NCBI RefSeq assembly: GCF_009680455.1
Contig: NZ_WKRD01000003.1
Coordinates: forward strand, 248,001 to 312,000
Direction of reading: 5' to 3'
Source of the DNA: Lachnospira eligens
GTDB lineage: Bacteria > Bacillota > Clostridia > Lachnospirales > Lachnospiraceae
Length of the DNA stretch: 64,000 bases
The notes under the pieces were generated by a model that ran no database searches, was not told the DNA's origin, and was given only the letters and a program-made list of their open reading frames with translations. Shown one piece after another: positions 17,781-26,597 of this stretch. The stretch's first letter is position 1, and every line of letters begins with the position of its first letter. The position numbers and the translations under genes are program-made.

Positions 17781-18956
17781 ATGAACGAATTTCAGTTAAA
17801 ATACGGATGCAACCCTAATCAGAAGCCTTCAAGAATATTTATGGAAGACGGAAGTGACCTTCCTGTAGAGATTCTTAACGGCAGACCAGGATATATTAAT
17901 TTTCTTGATGCATTTAACGGATACCAGCTTGTTAAGGAGTTAAAGAAAGCTACAGGACTTCCAGCAGCTACATCTTTCAAGCATGTATCTCCAGCAGGTG
18001 CTGCAGTAGGACTTCCTCTTACAGATGTTGAGAAGAAGATTTACTGGGTTGACGAAGCAATCGGAGAATTAAGCCCAATCGCATGTGCATATGCAAGAGC
18101 AAGAGGTGCAGACAGAATGTCATCTTTCGGTGATTTCATATCATTATCAGATGTATGTGATGTTGCTACAGCAAAGCTTATCCAGCATGAGGTTTCAGAT
18201 GGTATTGTTGCACCTGGCTATGAGCCGGAGGCATTTGAGATATTAAAGGCTAAGAAGAAGGGTAACTACAATATCATTAAGATTGACCCTGAGTATAAGC
18301 CTGAACCAATCGAGAGAAAGCAGGTGTTTGGTGTAACATTTGAACAGGGAAGAAATGAGTTTGTTATTGATAAGGAACTTTTATCAAATGTTGTAACAGA
18401 GAATAAGGATATTCCAGAGTCTGCTAAGATTGATATGATTATTGCACTTATAACACTTAAGTATACACAGTCTAATTCTGTATGCTATGTAAAGAATGGA
18501 CAGGCAATCGGTATCGGAGCAGGACAGCAGTCAAGAATCCATTGTACAAGACTTGCAGGTCAGAAGGCTGATAACTGGTATCTCCGCCAGAATCCAAAGG
18601 TCCTTAATCTTCCATTTAAGGAAGGCGTAGGCCGTGCTGACAGAGACAATGCAATTGACCTTTATATTGGTGATGAGTATGAAGATATTCTCAATGACTG
18701 GGAGAGAGTATTCACAGAGAAACCATCTGTATTTACAACAGAGGAAAAGAAGGAATGGCTTGCAGGCAATACTGATGTAACAATCGGTTCAGATGCATTC
18801 TTCCCATTCGGAGATAATATAGAAAGAGCTTATAAGTCTGGTGTTAAGTATGTAGCACAGCCTGGTGGTTCTGTAAGAGATAATCAGGTTATAGAAACAG
18901 CCAATAAGCGAGGAATGGCTATGTGCTTTACAGGAATGAGATTGTTCCATCATTAA
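17781..18956 (+). CDS. AICAR (phosphoribosylaminoimidazolecarboxamide) formyltransferase, stand-alone
   Basis: Transfers a formyl group from 10-formyl-THF to AICAR. The 391-residue protein contains only the AICARFT part of PurH: LKYGCNPNQKPSRIF, the ATSFKHVSPAGAAVG segment with the conserved Lys-His, QSNSVCYVKNGQAIGIGAGQQSR and the C-terminal DAFFPFGDNIERA. It lacks the cyclohydrolase domain, which is supplied by the upstream gene. AAGGAG is the ribosome site. No clear terminator follows. Confidence 0.95.
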   Translation: MNEFQLKYGCNPNQKPSRIFMEDGSDLPVEILNGRPGYINFLDAFNGYQLVKELKKATGLPAATSFKHVSPAGAAVGLPLTDVEKKIYWVDEAIGELSPIACAYARARGADRMSSFGDFISLSDVCDVATAKLIQHEVSDGIVAPGYEPEAFEILKAKKKGNYNIIKIDPEYKPEPIERKQVFGVTFEQGRNEFVIDKELLSNVVTENKDIPESAKIDMIIALITLKYTQSNSVCYVKNGQAIGIGAGQQSRIHCTRLAGQKADNWYLRQNPKVLNLPFKEGVGRADRDNAIDLYIGDEYEDILNDWERVFTEKPSVFTTEEKKEWLAGNTDVTIGSDAFFPFGDNIERAYKSGVKYVAQPGGSVRDNQVIETANKRGMAMCFTGMRLFHH

Positions 18957-18999
18957 TACAGAGCCAGTACATAAAAATGTTGATAATTACTCATATTCA

Positions 19000-19028
19000 T
19001 TGACTTTAGAGGTCTTATTTGTTAAAAT
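19000..19028 (+). promoter_or_regulatory. Promoter for the PocR/MCP gene
   Basis: TTGACT and TAAAAT separated by 17 bases, 47 bases before the start codon. Good match to vegetative consensus; inference only. Confidence 0.55.
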
Positions 19029-19074
19029 TTACTCAATCAATACATGTGACAATTGAAAAAGAGGTGGTTTAAGC

Positions 19075-19860
19075 ATGAAGATTCAAGATTTTGCTGATAT
19101 GGAGAAATTTGAATCAATTATGTCTGACTGGGCTGTGGCAACAGGATTAGCCACGGTTGCAGTTGGAGCTGATGGAAAGTATATTTCCGAATGTTACAAC
19201 TTTACAGATTTCTGTATAAAGCTTACCAGAGGAAGTAAGGAAGGATGCAGAAGATGTGAGAAATGTGACGCTGAGGGACAAGGTGTATATCATTGTCATG
19301 CTGGACTTGTGGATTTTGGTATTCCGCTTAAGTTAAGCGATGGTACAGTGCTTGGCTCTGTAATCGGAGGTCAGGTTTTACCTGAGCATCCGGATGAAGA
19401 GAAATTCAGAGGTGTTGCAAGAGAACTGGGTATTAATGAGGATGAGTATATTGAGGCGTTAGGAAAAGTTACAGTAAGAACAGAGGCAGAGATTAATGCG
19501 GCAGCTAACCTGCTAGGAGCAGTACTTAATAATTTTATTAATTCAGAATATAATTCTAAGTACAATGGACAATTGATTACAAAGCTTACAGGTGGTGTTA
19601 AGAGCTGTGAAGAGTATGTGAGAGATATCAAGGAGAATACCAAGCAGCTTGATGGCATACAGAGAAAGCAGAATATTCTTGCACTTAATGCATCTATTGA
19701 GGCTGCAAGAGCCGGTGAGGCGGGAAAAGGCTTTTCAGTTGTAGCATTAGAGGTAGGAAAGCTTGCTAAGAGCTGTACAGATCTTAATAACAGAATAACC
19801 TCAACTGTAGAGAATATATCTGATGTTATACATGATATGGCAGATATAGGTAAGAGATAA
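19075..19860 (+). CDS. PocR-domain, truncated methyl-accepting chemotaxis-like protein
   Basis: Soluble sensor of 261 residues without membrane segments. Residues 1-165 form a PocR-type ligand-binding domain with a cysteine cluster ([18 protein letters not shown] ... YHCHAG) typical of that family, where it binds small carbon compounds. Residues 170-261 carry the conserved MCP hairpin segment [32 protein letters not shown], but the domain is only about 95 residues rather than the usual 200 or more. The tip may still contact CheW/CheA or act as a dimer clamp. The gene stands alone between its own promoter and a strong terminator. Confidence 0.87.
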   Translation: MKIQDFADMEKFESIMSDWAVATGLATVAVGADGKYISECYNFTDFCIKLTRGSKEGCRRCEKCDAEGQGVYHCHAGLVDFGIPLKLSDGTVLGSVIGGQVLPEHPDEEKFRGVARELGINEDEYIEALGKVTVRTEAEINAAANLLGAVLNNFINSEYNSKYNGQLITKLTGGVKSCEEYVRDIKENTKQLDGIQRKQNILALNASIEAARAGEAGKGFSVVALEVGKLAKSCTDLNNRITSTVENISDVIHDMADIGKR

Positions 19861-19885
19861 AGAATACCAGCGGGTAATTACATAT

Positions 19886-19931
19886 GGCGAATGTCAACTG
19901 CAAGGCACAATTTGTTGACATTCGCCTTTTT
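19886..19931 (+). terminator. Strong terminator before bioB
   Basis: Perfect 13-bp stem GGCGAATGTCAAC / GTTGACATTCGCC with a 15-base loop and a T-run. It ends the PocR/MCP transcript. Its 3' arm also contains the bioB -35 element, and the dyad could double as an operator. Confidence 0.9.
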
Positions 19932-19943
19932 CAGTTCTATAAT
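19915..19943 (+). promoter_or_regulatory. bioB promoter overlapping the terminator
   Basis: TTGACA (inside the terminator's 3' arm) and TATAAT are exactly 17 bases apart, a consensus vegetative promoter. Transcription would start near 19950, leaving a leader of under 30 bases before bioB. Confidence 0.75.
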
Positions 19944-19976
19944 CTAATAAATATTTTTCAAAAGAGGTATGTATAT

Positions 19977-20939
19977 ATGACACCATTAGAACTGGCAGAA
20001 GAGATTATTAACGGAAGAAGAATTAAAAGACAGGATGATTTGACATTTTTTCTGAATTGCGATTTGGATGAACTTTGTGAAGGGGCAGACAGGATAAGAA
20101 AACATTTTGTTGGAGATAAGGTTGACTTATGTTCTATAATTAATGGAAGAAGCGGCAAATGTCCAGAGGATTGTAAGTACTGTGCACAGTCTGCACACAA
20201 TCACACTGACTGTGAGGTATATGATTTTCTTCCAGAAGAGGATATTGTAAAGGCGTGTAAGCTGAATGAGTCAGAAGGTGTTGACCGTTTTTCGATTGTT
20301 ACAGCTGGAAAAGCTCTTACCGGTGAGGAATTTGAAAAGGCTGTTCATGCTTATGAGACTATGAATAAAGAATGTGATATTGAGCTGTGTGCATCTATGG
20401 GATTTCTTAATGCTGAGCAGCTTCACAGACTTCATGAAGCAGGTGTTACAAGTTATCACCATAATATTGAGACTTCAAGAAGAAATTTCCCTAATATATG
20501 CACTACACATACATACGATATGAAGATTGAAACTTTAAAGCTTGTAAAAGCAGAAGGTATGTGGGCATGTTCAGGTGGTATAATAGGAATGGGCGAAGAC
20601 TGGGAAGACAGACTTGATATGGCAATAAGTCTTGCGGAAGTCGGAGTTGACTCTATTCCTCTTAATGCACTTATGCCAATTAAGGGTACACCTCTTGAGA
20701 ATGAGAGAAGACTTACTGAGCCTGAGATATTAAGAACAATAGCATTCTTTAGATATATTAACCCGGAGGCTGATATAAGACTTGGTGCAGGAAGAGCACT
20801 TCTTACAGGAGACGGAATCAAGGCATTTCAGTCTGGTGCGTCTGCTACTATTACAGGTAATATGCTTACTACTGTTGCATGTGCTACAATTAGAAGCGAT
20901 AAGAATATGTTAAAGGAAATTGGAAGAGAGACAAAATAA
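19977..20939 (+). CDS. bioB: Biotin synthase (radical SAM)
   Basis: Inserts sulfur into dethiobiotin using S-adenosylmethionine and two iron-sulfur clusters. The radical-SAM motif C62-PED-C66-KY-C69 is intact, followed by YDFLPEEDIVKAC and the later SGGIIGMGEDWEDRL and RLGAGRALLTGDGI segments, all standard in BioB. An upstream in-frame extension would run through the terminator, so the ATG at 19977 with AAAGAGGT is the start, giving 320 residues. Its stop overlaps the start of the next gene (TAATG), tying it to an ABC importer. No other biotin-pathway gene is in the window. Confidence 0.96.
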   Translation: MTPLELAEEIINGRRIKRQDDLTFFLNCDLDELCEGADRIRKHFVGDKVDLCSIINGRSGKCPEDCKYCAQSAHNHTDCEVYDFLPEEDIVKACKLNESEGVDRFSIVTAGKALTGEEFEKAVHAYETMNKECDIELCASMGFLNAEQLHRLHEAGVTSYHHNIETSRRNFPNICTTHTYDMKIETLKLVKAEGMWACSGGIIGMGEDWEDRLDMAISLAEVGVDSIPLNALMPIKGTPLENERRLTEPEILRTIAFFRYINPEADIRLGAGRALLTGDGIKAFQSGASATITGNMLTTVACATIRSDKNMLKEIGRETK

Positions 20940-21988
20940 TGAAATTAACAAAATATTTGAAAAAAGGAATGGCTGTGTTACTTACAGCGACATTTTGCAT
21001 GGGATTATCAGCAGGGCTGACAGGCTGTGGAAAAGATACAACTAAAGAAGATTCTAAGGATATTGATACATTCAGAATAATGATTGCACCGTATCAGGAT
21101 GCTGATACGCTGCTTACAGGACTTGAGCCTCTTGGCGGCATGATTAAAGATGAACTTGCTACACAGGGGTATAATGTAGGCAATGTTGAGATTACAGTAG
21201 GAACTTCTTACAGTGCAGTAGGAGAAGCTTTAAGTGCCGGAACAGCAGATGCAGGATTTATTTCTGGCGGAACTTATGTTACATATGATGATGACTGTGA
21301 TGTTCTGCTTACTGCACAGAGAAAAGCTATTAACAAGGATTCTCTTAATGCCAAGGACTGGAATGACGGAACGGAGGAAGCGTTTACAGATAATCTTACA
21401 ACATATTACCGTTCAATAATTCTTGCAGGACCAAGTACTAAGGGACAGGAGCTTGCTGCCAAGGTTAATGCAGGACAGAAGCTTACATGGGATGATTTGA
21501 ATGGTGCAACATGGGCTGTAATGGGTGCTTCATCAGCATCAGGTTATATATACCCAAGTTTGTGGCTTTACAATAATTATGGGAAGCAGATAAGTGACCT
21601 TGCCAATGTCGTACAGTCTGATTCATATACAACATCTATGTCAAGACTTGCAGCAGGACAGGTTGATGTTATTGTCGGATTTGCACATATGAGAGCAAAA
21701 TATGCAGCTAACTGGATGAGCAAATTCGGTGGTACAGATGATTGTTATAAACAGACTGCAGTTTTGGCAGTGACAGATCAGATAATGGATGATACAATAT
21801 GTGTTAGTAAGAATTCAGATATTATGTCAGAAGGCTTTAAGAAAGCATTTGCAGATGCTTGTATTAATATAGGAAAAAGTGAAGACGGACTTAAAGTTTT
21901 GAATGTATTAAGCCATATTGGATATCAGTATGCCCAAAGCTCTGATTATGATGCAGAGCGTGCGGCGCAGAATATGTTAAAGAAATAA
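20939..21988 (+). CDS. PhnD-like ABC transporter substrate-binding lipoprotein
   Basis: Extracytoplasmic solute receptor, 349 residues. A lipoprotein signal with lipobox LTGC places the modified Cys at position 30. The body resembles the phosphate/phosphonate (PhnD/SsuA-like) class 2 binding proteins: DTFRIMIAPYQDADTLLTGLEPLGGM at the start, then YSAVGEALSAGTADAGFISGGTYV and WAVMGASSASGYIYPSLWL. Start and bioB stop share a base, implying coupled translation. The ATPase and permease follow. The usual phosphonate substrate is doubtful given the bioB link; a biotin precursor or sulfur-containing compound is possible. Confidence 0.9.
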   Translation: MKLTKYLKKGMAVLLTATFCMGLSAGLTGCGKDTTKEDSKDIDTFRIMIAPYQDADTLLTGLEPLGGMIKDELATQGYNVGNVEITVGTSYSAVGEALSAGTADAGFISGGTYVTYDDDCDVLLTAQRKAINKDSLNAKDWNDGTEEAFTDNLTTYYRSIILAGPSTKGQELAAKVNAGQKLTWDDLNGATWAVMGASSASGYIYPSLWLYNNYGKQISDLANVVQSDSYTTSMSRLAAGQVDVIVGFAHMRAKYAANWMSKFGGTDDCYKQTAVLAVTDQIMDDTICVSKNSDIMSEGFKKAFADACINIGKSEDGLKVLNVLSHIGYQYAQSSDYDAERAAQNMLKK

Positions 21989-22021
21989 TTCACCTTTAAG
22001 CTGTCTGGGAGGACAATATAC

Positions 22022-22774
22022 ATGTTACAGATAGACAGTGTGAGTAAATTATATAAAGGTGGAGATAAAGCCCTTGATAACATTAGTTTTTCAGTAGAAC
22101 AGGGCGAATTCATATCAGTAATTGGAAAGAGTGGTGCTGGAAAGACCACTCTTTTTCGCTTGCTTAATGGAATGATTAAGCCAACTGCAGGCCGTATTAT
22201 TATTAATAACCAGGATTTTACAAAGCTTAAGGGAAGAAAGAAAAGAGATATTCAGAAAACAATAGGCACTATATATCAGGATTTCTGCCTTGTTGATACA
22301 ATTACCTGCTTAGACAATGTGCTTAATGGGGCATTGGCAGATAGAAATGCTTTTCAGGCACTTTTTGGTATATTCACTAAGGAACAGAAGGAATATGCAA
22401 GAAAGCAGCTTGAAGCAGTGGGATTATCTGAAAAAATGTATTCATATGCGGGAAAACTTTCGGGAGGACAGAAACAGAGAGTTGCAATTGCAAGGGCACT
22501 AATGCAGAAGCCTGATATTATTCTTGCGGATGAACCGGTTGCTTCTCTAGACCCATATAGTGCAGAACAGATTACGGATATTCTTGTACAGCTTAACAGG
22601 CAGTACAATATAACGGTTATTATGAACAGTCATTCGGTAGAGCTCGCATTGAAGAAATCGGACAGAATTATAGGAATTGCTGACGGCAGACTTGTACTTG
22701 ATAAAAAGTCGTCAGAGGTAACAGATGAGAATATTGAATTCATATATGGTGGTGCGTATGAAAAGCATGAATAG
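22022..22774 (+). CDS. PhnC-like ABC importer ATPase
   Basis: ATP-binding subunit of the bioB-linked importer, 250 residues. Walker A is GKSGAGKTT, signature LSGGQKQRVAIARAL, Walker B IILADEPVASLD and the switch His in NSHSVELAL; all are canonical. The sequence style is that of PhnC/phosphonate-type ATPases (TIGTIYQDFCLVDTITCLDNVLNGAL). GGGAGGAC precedes the start. The end overlaps the permease gene by 17 bases. Confidence 0.93.
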   Translation: MLQIDSVSKLYKGGDKALDNISFSVEQGEFISVIGKSGAGKTTLFRLLNGMIKPTAGRIIINNQDFTKLKGRKKRDIQKTIGTIYQDFCLVDTITCLDNVLNGALADRNAFQALFGIFTKEQKEYARKQLEAVGLSEKMYSYAGKLSGGQKQRVAIARALMQKPDIILADEPVASLDPYSAEQITDILVQLNRQYNITVIMNSHSVELALKKSDRIIGIADGRLVLDKKSSEVTDENIEFIYGGAYEKHE

Positions 22775-24299
22775 AATGAAGGTTATCAGAAGAATTACGG
22801 CACTGGTAATGCTTTTTATAATAATATTCTGTTTTGCTGTAACAGGCTTTGATATGAATGTAATTATAAAGAGAGGCAGTCAGGCTGTATTATTCATAAA
22901 AAGAATGTTCCCACCGGATACAGGATATTGTGGTAAGATTATTGAACCACTTATTAAGACTGTGCAGATGTCAATTGCGGGTACATTTATAGGTGCTGTG
23001 TTTGGACTTTTTACTGCATTTTTATATGCAGGCAATCTTATTAAGAAATCATATGTAAGGATTGTGGTGAGAGTTATTGTACAGTGTGTAAGAACAATAC
23101 CTGTGCTTATACTTGCACTTGTAGCAACATTTATATGGGGGCTTGGTGCGGCAGCAGGAACTATTGCAATAGCTGTATCGACATGGGCTGTAATGGCAAG
23201 AATTGGTGGTGAGGATATTGAAGGTCTGACACTGAAGCCATACGAAGCAGTTACAGCTATAGGAGCAGGAAAATTTAAAGCATTTTCACGGACAGTTATT
23301 ATTGAACTGCTGCCGGGATATCTTAGTAATTCGCTTTATGTACTGGAAGCTAATATAAGACATGCGGCAATACTTGGCTATGTAGGTGCAGGTGGAATAG
23401 GACTACTGCTTAATGAAAAGATAAGCTGGCGTGAATACAGCAGGGTTGGAATGATTCTTGTTATGCTTTTTGTCGCAGTGCTTGTGATTGAGGGAATAAG
23501 TACATTCCTGAAAGCATATCTTGATGGACGTATTAAGAGAAATACAACTGCAAATGTGATTATAAGTGTATGTATCATGGTATTTTTTGTATACAGTCTC
23601 AGTGCAGTTAAAGATGTATCAACATCAAAGCTTGGTATTAAGGTTGTTGGTGCGATTATGCACGGAATTACACATCCGGACTGGGAATACATGTTTATGA
23701 CCGGAAAGAGTGGCGTTATGTATCTTATGCTTGAAACTATTGCAATCGCAGTTGCGGGAACATGTGCCGGAGCAGTGTTTGCAGTAATACTTACATTGAT
23801 TAATTCGAGAAAATTCGTTCCAGCACCTATGGCTTTTATTGGCAGGCTTGTTGTTATGGCAATAAGAACTGTACCTGTGTATGTGTATGGACTTATATTC
23901 ATAAGGGTTACGGGACCTGGCAGCTTTGCCGGAGTGCTTACAATGATGATGTGCAGTATTGGACTTCTGACAAAGAGATTCACAGTTGCAGTTGACAACT
24001 GGAACATGGCGGCGTGGAATGCGTGCAAATGTGCAGGAACGGGATTTATAGCAAGATTACGGTATGTGGCAGTACCTGAGCTTAAGATTCAGTTTAAGGA
24101 TGCTGTGATGTACAGGCTGGATGTGAATGTGCGGTCGGCAAGTACATTAGGACTTGTTGGAGCAGGCGGAATCGGCGCCCCACTGATTGTCTACATGAAC
24201 AATTACAGATGGGACGCCGTTGGCTCAATTCTTATTGTATTGTTTGTTGTAGTTCTTCTTATAGAACTTCTTTCAAAATGTTTAAAGAGAATCCACTAA
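22758..24299 (+). CDS. PhnE-like ABC importer permease, two domains fused in tandem
   Basis: Membrane subunit of the importer, about 513 residues, twice the usual PhnE size. Two MetI-like permease domains lie head to tail: residues about 60-270 end in YVGAGGIGLLLNEKISW, and about 330-513 end in LVGAGGIGAPLIVYMNNYRW. Each has a coupling-helix region (KPYEAVTAIGAGKFKAF; MAAWNACKCAGTGF). The fusion supplies both halves of the channel on one chain. Several in-frame Mets are possible; GGTGG and position favour 22758, overlapping the ATPase gene. It ends tail-to-tail with the minus-strand PAP2 gene, their ends overlapping by four bases. Confidence 0.9.
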   Translation: MKSMNRMKVIRRITALVMLFIIIFCFAVTGFDMNVIIKRGSQAVLFIKRMFPPDTGYCGKIIEPLIKTVQMSIAGTFIGAVFGLFTAFLYAGNLIKKSYVRIVVRVIVQCVRTIPVLILALVATFIWGLGAAAGTIAIAVSTWAVMARIGGEDIEGLTLKPYEAVTAIGAGKFKAFSRTVIIELLPGYLSNSLYVLEANIRHAAILGYVGAGGIGLLLNEKISWREYSRVGMILVMLFVAVLVIEGISTFLKAYLDGRIKRNTTANVIISVCIMVFFVYSLSAVKDVSTSKLGIKVVGAIMHGITHPDWEYMFMTGKSGVMYLMLETIAIAVAGTCAGAVFAVILTLINSRKFVPAPMAFIGRLVVMAIRTVPVYVYGLIFIRVTGPGSFAGVLTMMMCSIGLLTKRFTVAVDNWNMAAWNACKCAGTGFIARLRYVAVPELKIQFKDAVMYRLDVNVRSASTLGLVGAGGIGAPLIVYMNNYRWDAVGSILIVLFVVVLLIELLSKCLKRIH

Positions 24300-24943
24300 G
24301 CTTTCTTTAAACAGCTGTAGTCAATAACATATATGAAAATGTAAAGAACGATATAAAGAATTATTGCTCCGATTACATCGACTACAGAATGCTGCTTTAA
24401 AAATACGGTTGCAAGGCATATAAGGATGCAAAGAATGGAAGATAATGTCTTTGTTATTATATGTCCTTTTAAAGCTTTGCAACGCAGTAATGCAAAATTA
24501 ACTGCCAGTGAGTTGTATACATGTATACTTGGGAATACATTTGTTGAAGTATCTATTGTATATAGTGCATTGATTATCTTTCCACAGAAGTTATCAGGGA
24601 TATAATCAGGTCTTAATGTAAGACCATTAGGATATATCATGCATATAGTAAGAGAGAGTGACATACCGATTATGAGTGATAACGCAAACTGTATGAATTC
24701 TTTATTATCTGCCTTAAAATACATATATATGCAAGCTGCAACCACATATAAAAACCATAATACATATGGAATTATAAAGTATTCACAGAAAGGTATCATA
24801 TTATCAAAAGGAATATTGATGATATGAAGCCCGGGATAATCACTGTTAATTACTTTTTCAAGAGTTGAAAACCATGGAAGGTATATAAATATATATACTG
24901 CAAAGCATATTCTCCAGCCTTTTCTTTTAAAAAAATCTTTCAA
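24296..24943 (-). CDS. PAP2-family membrane phosphatase/phosphotransferase
   Basis: Polytopic membrane protein, 215 residues, with about six helices. PAP2 catalytic motifs are recognisable: FPSIHVYNS (PSxH) and LKQHSVVDVIGA (H-x3-D). The upstream R/K motif of PAP2 is less clear. The family hydrolyses lipid phosphates or transfers phospho-head groups; inositol-phosphoceramide-synthase-like members share this length and layout. Monocistronic, divergent from the degenerate ABC module. Confidence 0.82.
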   Translation of the reverse strand: MKDFFKRKGWRICFAVYIFIYLPWFSTLEKVINSDYPGLHIINIPFDNMIPFCEYFIIPYVLWFLYVVAACIYMYFKADNKEFIQFALSLIIGMSLSLTICMIYPNGLTLRPDYIPDNFCGKIINALYTIDTSTNVFPSIHVYNSLAVNFALLRCKALKGHIITKTLSSILCILICLATVFLKQHSVVDVIGAIILYIVLYIFIYVIDYSCLKKA

Positions 24944-25039
24944 TACTGTACACCTCTACATTTTTTTATATTATTAGCAAAATATTTCAAGATTATATCA
25001 TTGTTGCTGAATAAATGCAATATAATAAGGTTTTGAAGG

Positions 25040-25069
25040 TTTACAAACCAAATAAATATGTAATATAAT
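25040..25069 (+). promoter_or_regulatory. Promoter for the degenerate ABC module
   Basis: TTTACA and TATAAT spaced by 18 bases, 33 bases before the ATPase start. Inference from consensus. Confidence 0.5.
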
Positions 25070-25101
25070 GATATGACACATTGGATGCAGGAGATTTATA
25101 A

Positions 25102-25776
25102 ATGTTACATTTGAATCATTTGAAGAAAAGTTTTGGTAAGAACGAAATTCTTACTGATATTGAATATACATTTGAAGAAGGAAATATATATCCGGTTCTT
25201 GGCGGTGCAGGAGCAGGAAGAACAACTCTGTTTGAGTGTATCGCAGGAGATATTCCTGTAGACTCAGGCACTGTTGAGACTAAGGAGAGGTGCACGCTTT
25301 TCTTTGCTGCAAAGCAGAGTGTTCTGCCTATGCTTATTACAGGATATCAGTTTATCAGTATGCTCTGTGATATGAATAAGAACAGCGAAAAGCCTGAATA
25401 TTATCTTGATAAAGTGAAGCTTACAGGGCTGATAAGAGACAGACATATTGCAGATTACAGTTTTGAGGAGAAGAAGAGGCTTCAGTTAGCAGCTTTTCTT
25501 ATTCAGAAACCATATGTAATGATGTTTGATGAGGCACTTGATTATTGTACTGATGAATATATTGATGATATGCTTTCAGTTCTTAATGAATATAAGAATG
25601 ACCATATAATTCTTATATCAACAGGTTTGTTGGATATTGCACATAGAATATCAAAGGATGTGCTGGTTCTTAACAATGGTGAACTCAATCCTATATCACA
25701 TGAAACTATGCAGATTCCAGAGATAAAAGAAGCTGTATTAGACATACTTGGGGAGGCAGACAATGAAATTATTTAG
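25102..25776 (+). CDS. ABC-type ATPase with degenerate ATP site
   Basis: 224-residue ABC subunit in an operon with a membrane protein. Walker A reads GGAGAGRTT, so the invariant Lys is Arg. The LSGGQ signature is replaced by YSFEEKKRLQLAAF, and the switch His is missing (LISTGLLDIA in place of STH). Walker B (VMMFDEALDYC) and the Q-loop Gln are kept. Three changed motifs in one domain suggest weak or no ATP hydrolysis, or ATP hydrolysis only with a partner. GCAGGAG precedes the start. Its end overlaps the membrane-protein gene. Confidence 0.85.
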   Translation: MLHLNHLKKSFGKNEILTDIEYTFEEGNIYPVLGGAGAGRTTLFECIAGDIPVDSGTVETKERCTLFFAAKQSVLPMLITGYQFISMLCDMNKNSEKPEYYLDKVKLTGLIRDRHIADYSFEEKKRLQLAAFLIQKPYVMMFDEALDYCTDEYIDDMLSVLNEYKNDHIILISTGLLDIAHRISKDVLVLNNGELNPISHETMQIPEIKEAVLDILGEADNEII

Positions 25777-26578
25777 AAAGCTGTTTGCTGAGAAAATATT
25801 ACGATATTATGAGGGAACAGAGGCAGGAATTAAGATGATAAAGAGTTTTCCTGTAATAAGGAAACTGGTGAAGGATGATGCTTTTGGTGAAAAATCAAAA
25901 AGCAGGGCTATCGTTGGAACTATGGCACAGATATTTATGCTTGCATGGGAATTTATAAGAAAGTTCATGTATGTAATTCTTCTTATATATGTTCCCTATA
26001 CAATACTTGCATATTTCTTCCCACTAATAAGGATTCATCAGGATATTTCTATAATATATCTGTTTATAATGCTTTCAACTATATGTGGAAGTCTTGCTAA
26101 TACAACAATATTTGCAATGGGTGACAGGGATTATCTTATGATTCGTGTAATGCTTGTTAGTCCGTATATGAATTTTCTGGGGAAATTTATATATAAGATA
26201 GTAACAGAATTTGTATTCTATTTTATTATACTTATAATACTTGGAGAACCGGTATTTAATGCACTTATGTTGTGCATTGTTACAGCATGTGCAAGACCTG
26301 TGGGTGAGATGATGGCAATTATAACATTTGACCATTTCAGAGGTGTGTACGAAAACAGAAGTGTCCTTAATGGCACAATAATGGCTATATGTGTAATACT
26401 TGCATATGGACTGCCTGTGCTTAATGGCAGAATTGCAGCAAGCTGGATATATGCAATACATCCGTTTGTTGTCTGTGTTATGTTTCTTGTTGGAGCAGGC
26501 GCAATGTATTTTCTGTGGTGGTATAAGTATTATCGTGTGATAATAAGAGAGGCAATGCATAATAAAAGAGAATTTTAA
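25763..26578 (+). CDS. Polytopic membrane protein, probable permease of the ABC module
   Basis: 271 residues with about six membrane helices (starting near residue 55) after a charged cytoplasmic N-terminus. It matches no family I can name firmly; the layout resembles ABC-2/ABC-exporter permeases, and the overlap with the ATPase gene supports that role. GGGGAGG places the start at 25763 rather than the earlier in-frame codon at 25748. The Asp-box surface protein follows 19 bases later, so the three are one operon. Confidence 0.8.
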   Translation: MKLFRKLFAEKILRYYEGTEAGIKMIKSFPVIRKLVKDDAFGEKSKSRAIVGTMAQIFMLAWEFIRKFMYVILLIYVPYTILAYFFPLIRIHQDISIIYLFIMLSTICGSLANTTIFAMGDRDYLMIRVMLVSPYMNFLGKFIYKIVTEFVFYFIILIILGEPVFNALMLCIVTACARPVGEMMAIITFDHFRGVYENRSVLNGTIMAICVILAYGLPVLNGRIAASWIYAIHPFVVCVMFLVGAGAMYFLWWYKYYRVIIREAMHNKREF

Positions 26579-26597
26579 TTAAAGCAGGAGGACGATT

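Noticed and set aside
19884..19976. In-frame N-terminal extension of bioB
   Set aside because: It would translate through a perfect terminator hairpin and has no ribosome site; the ATG at 19977 has AAAGAGGT and gives a normal-length BioB.
23378..24028. Long antisense open frame under the fused permease
   Set aside because: Shadow of a strongly coding frame; no ribosome site and low-complexity hydrophobic composition.
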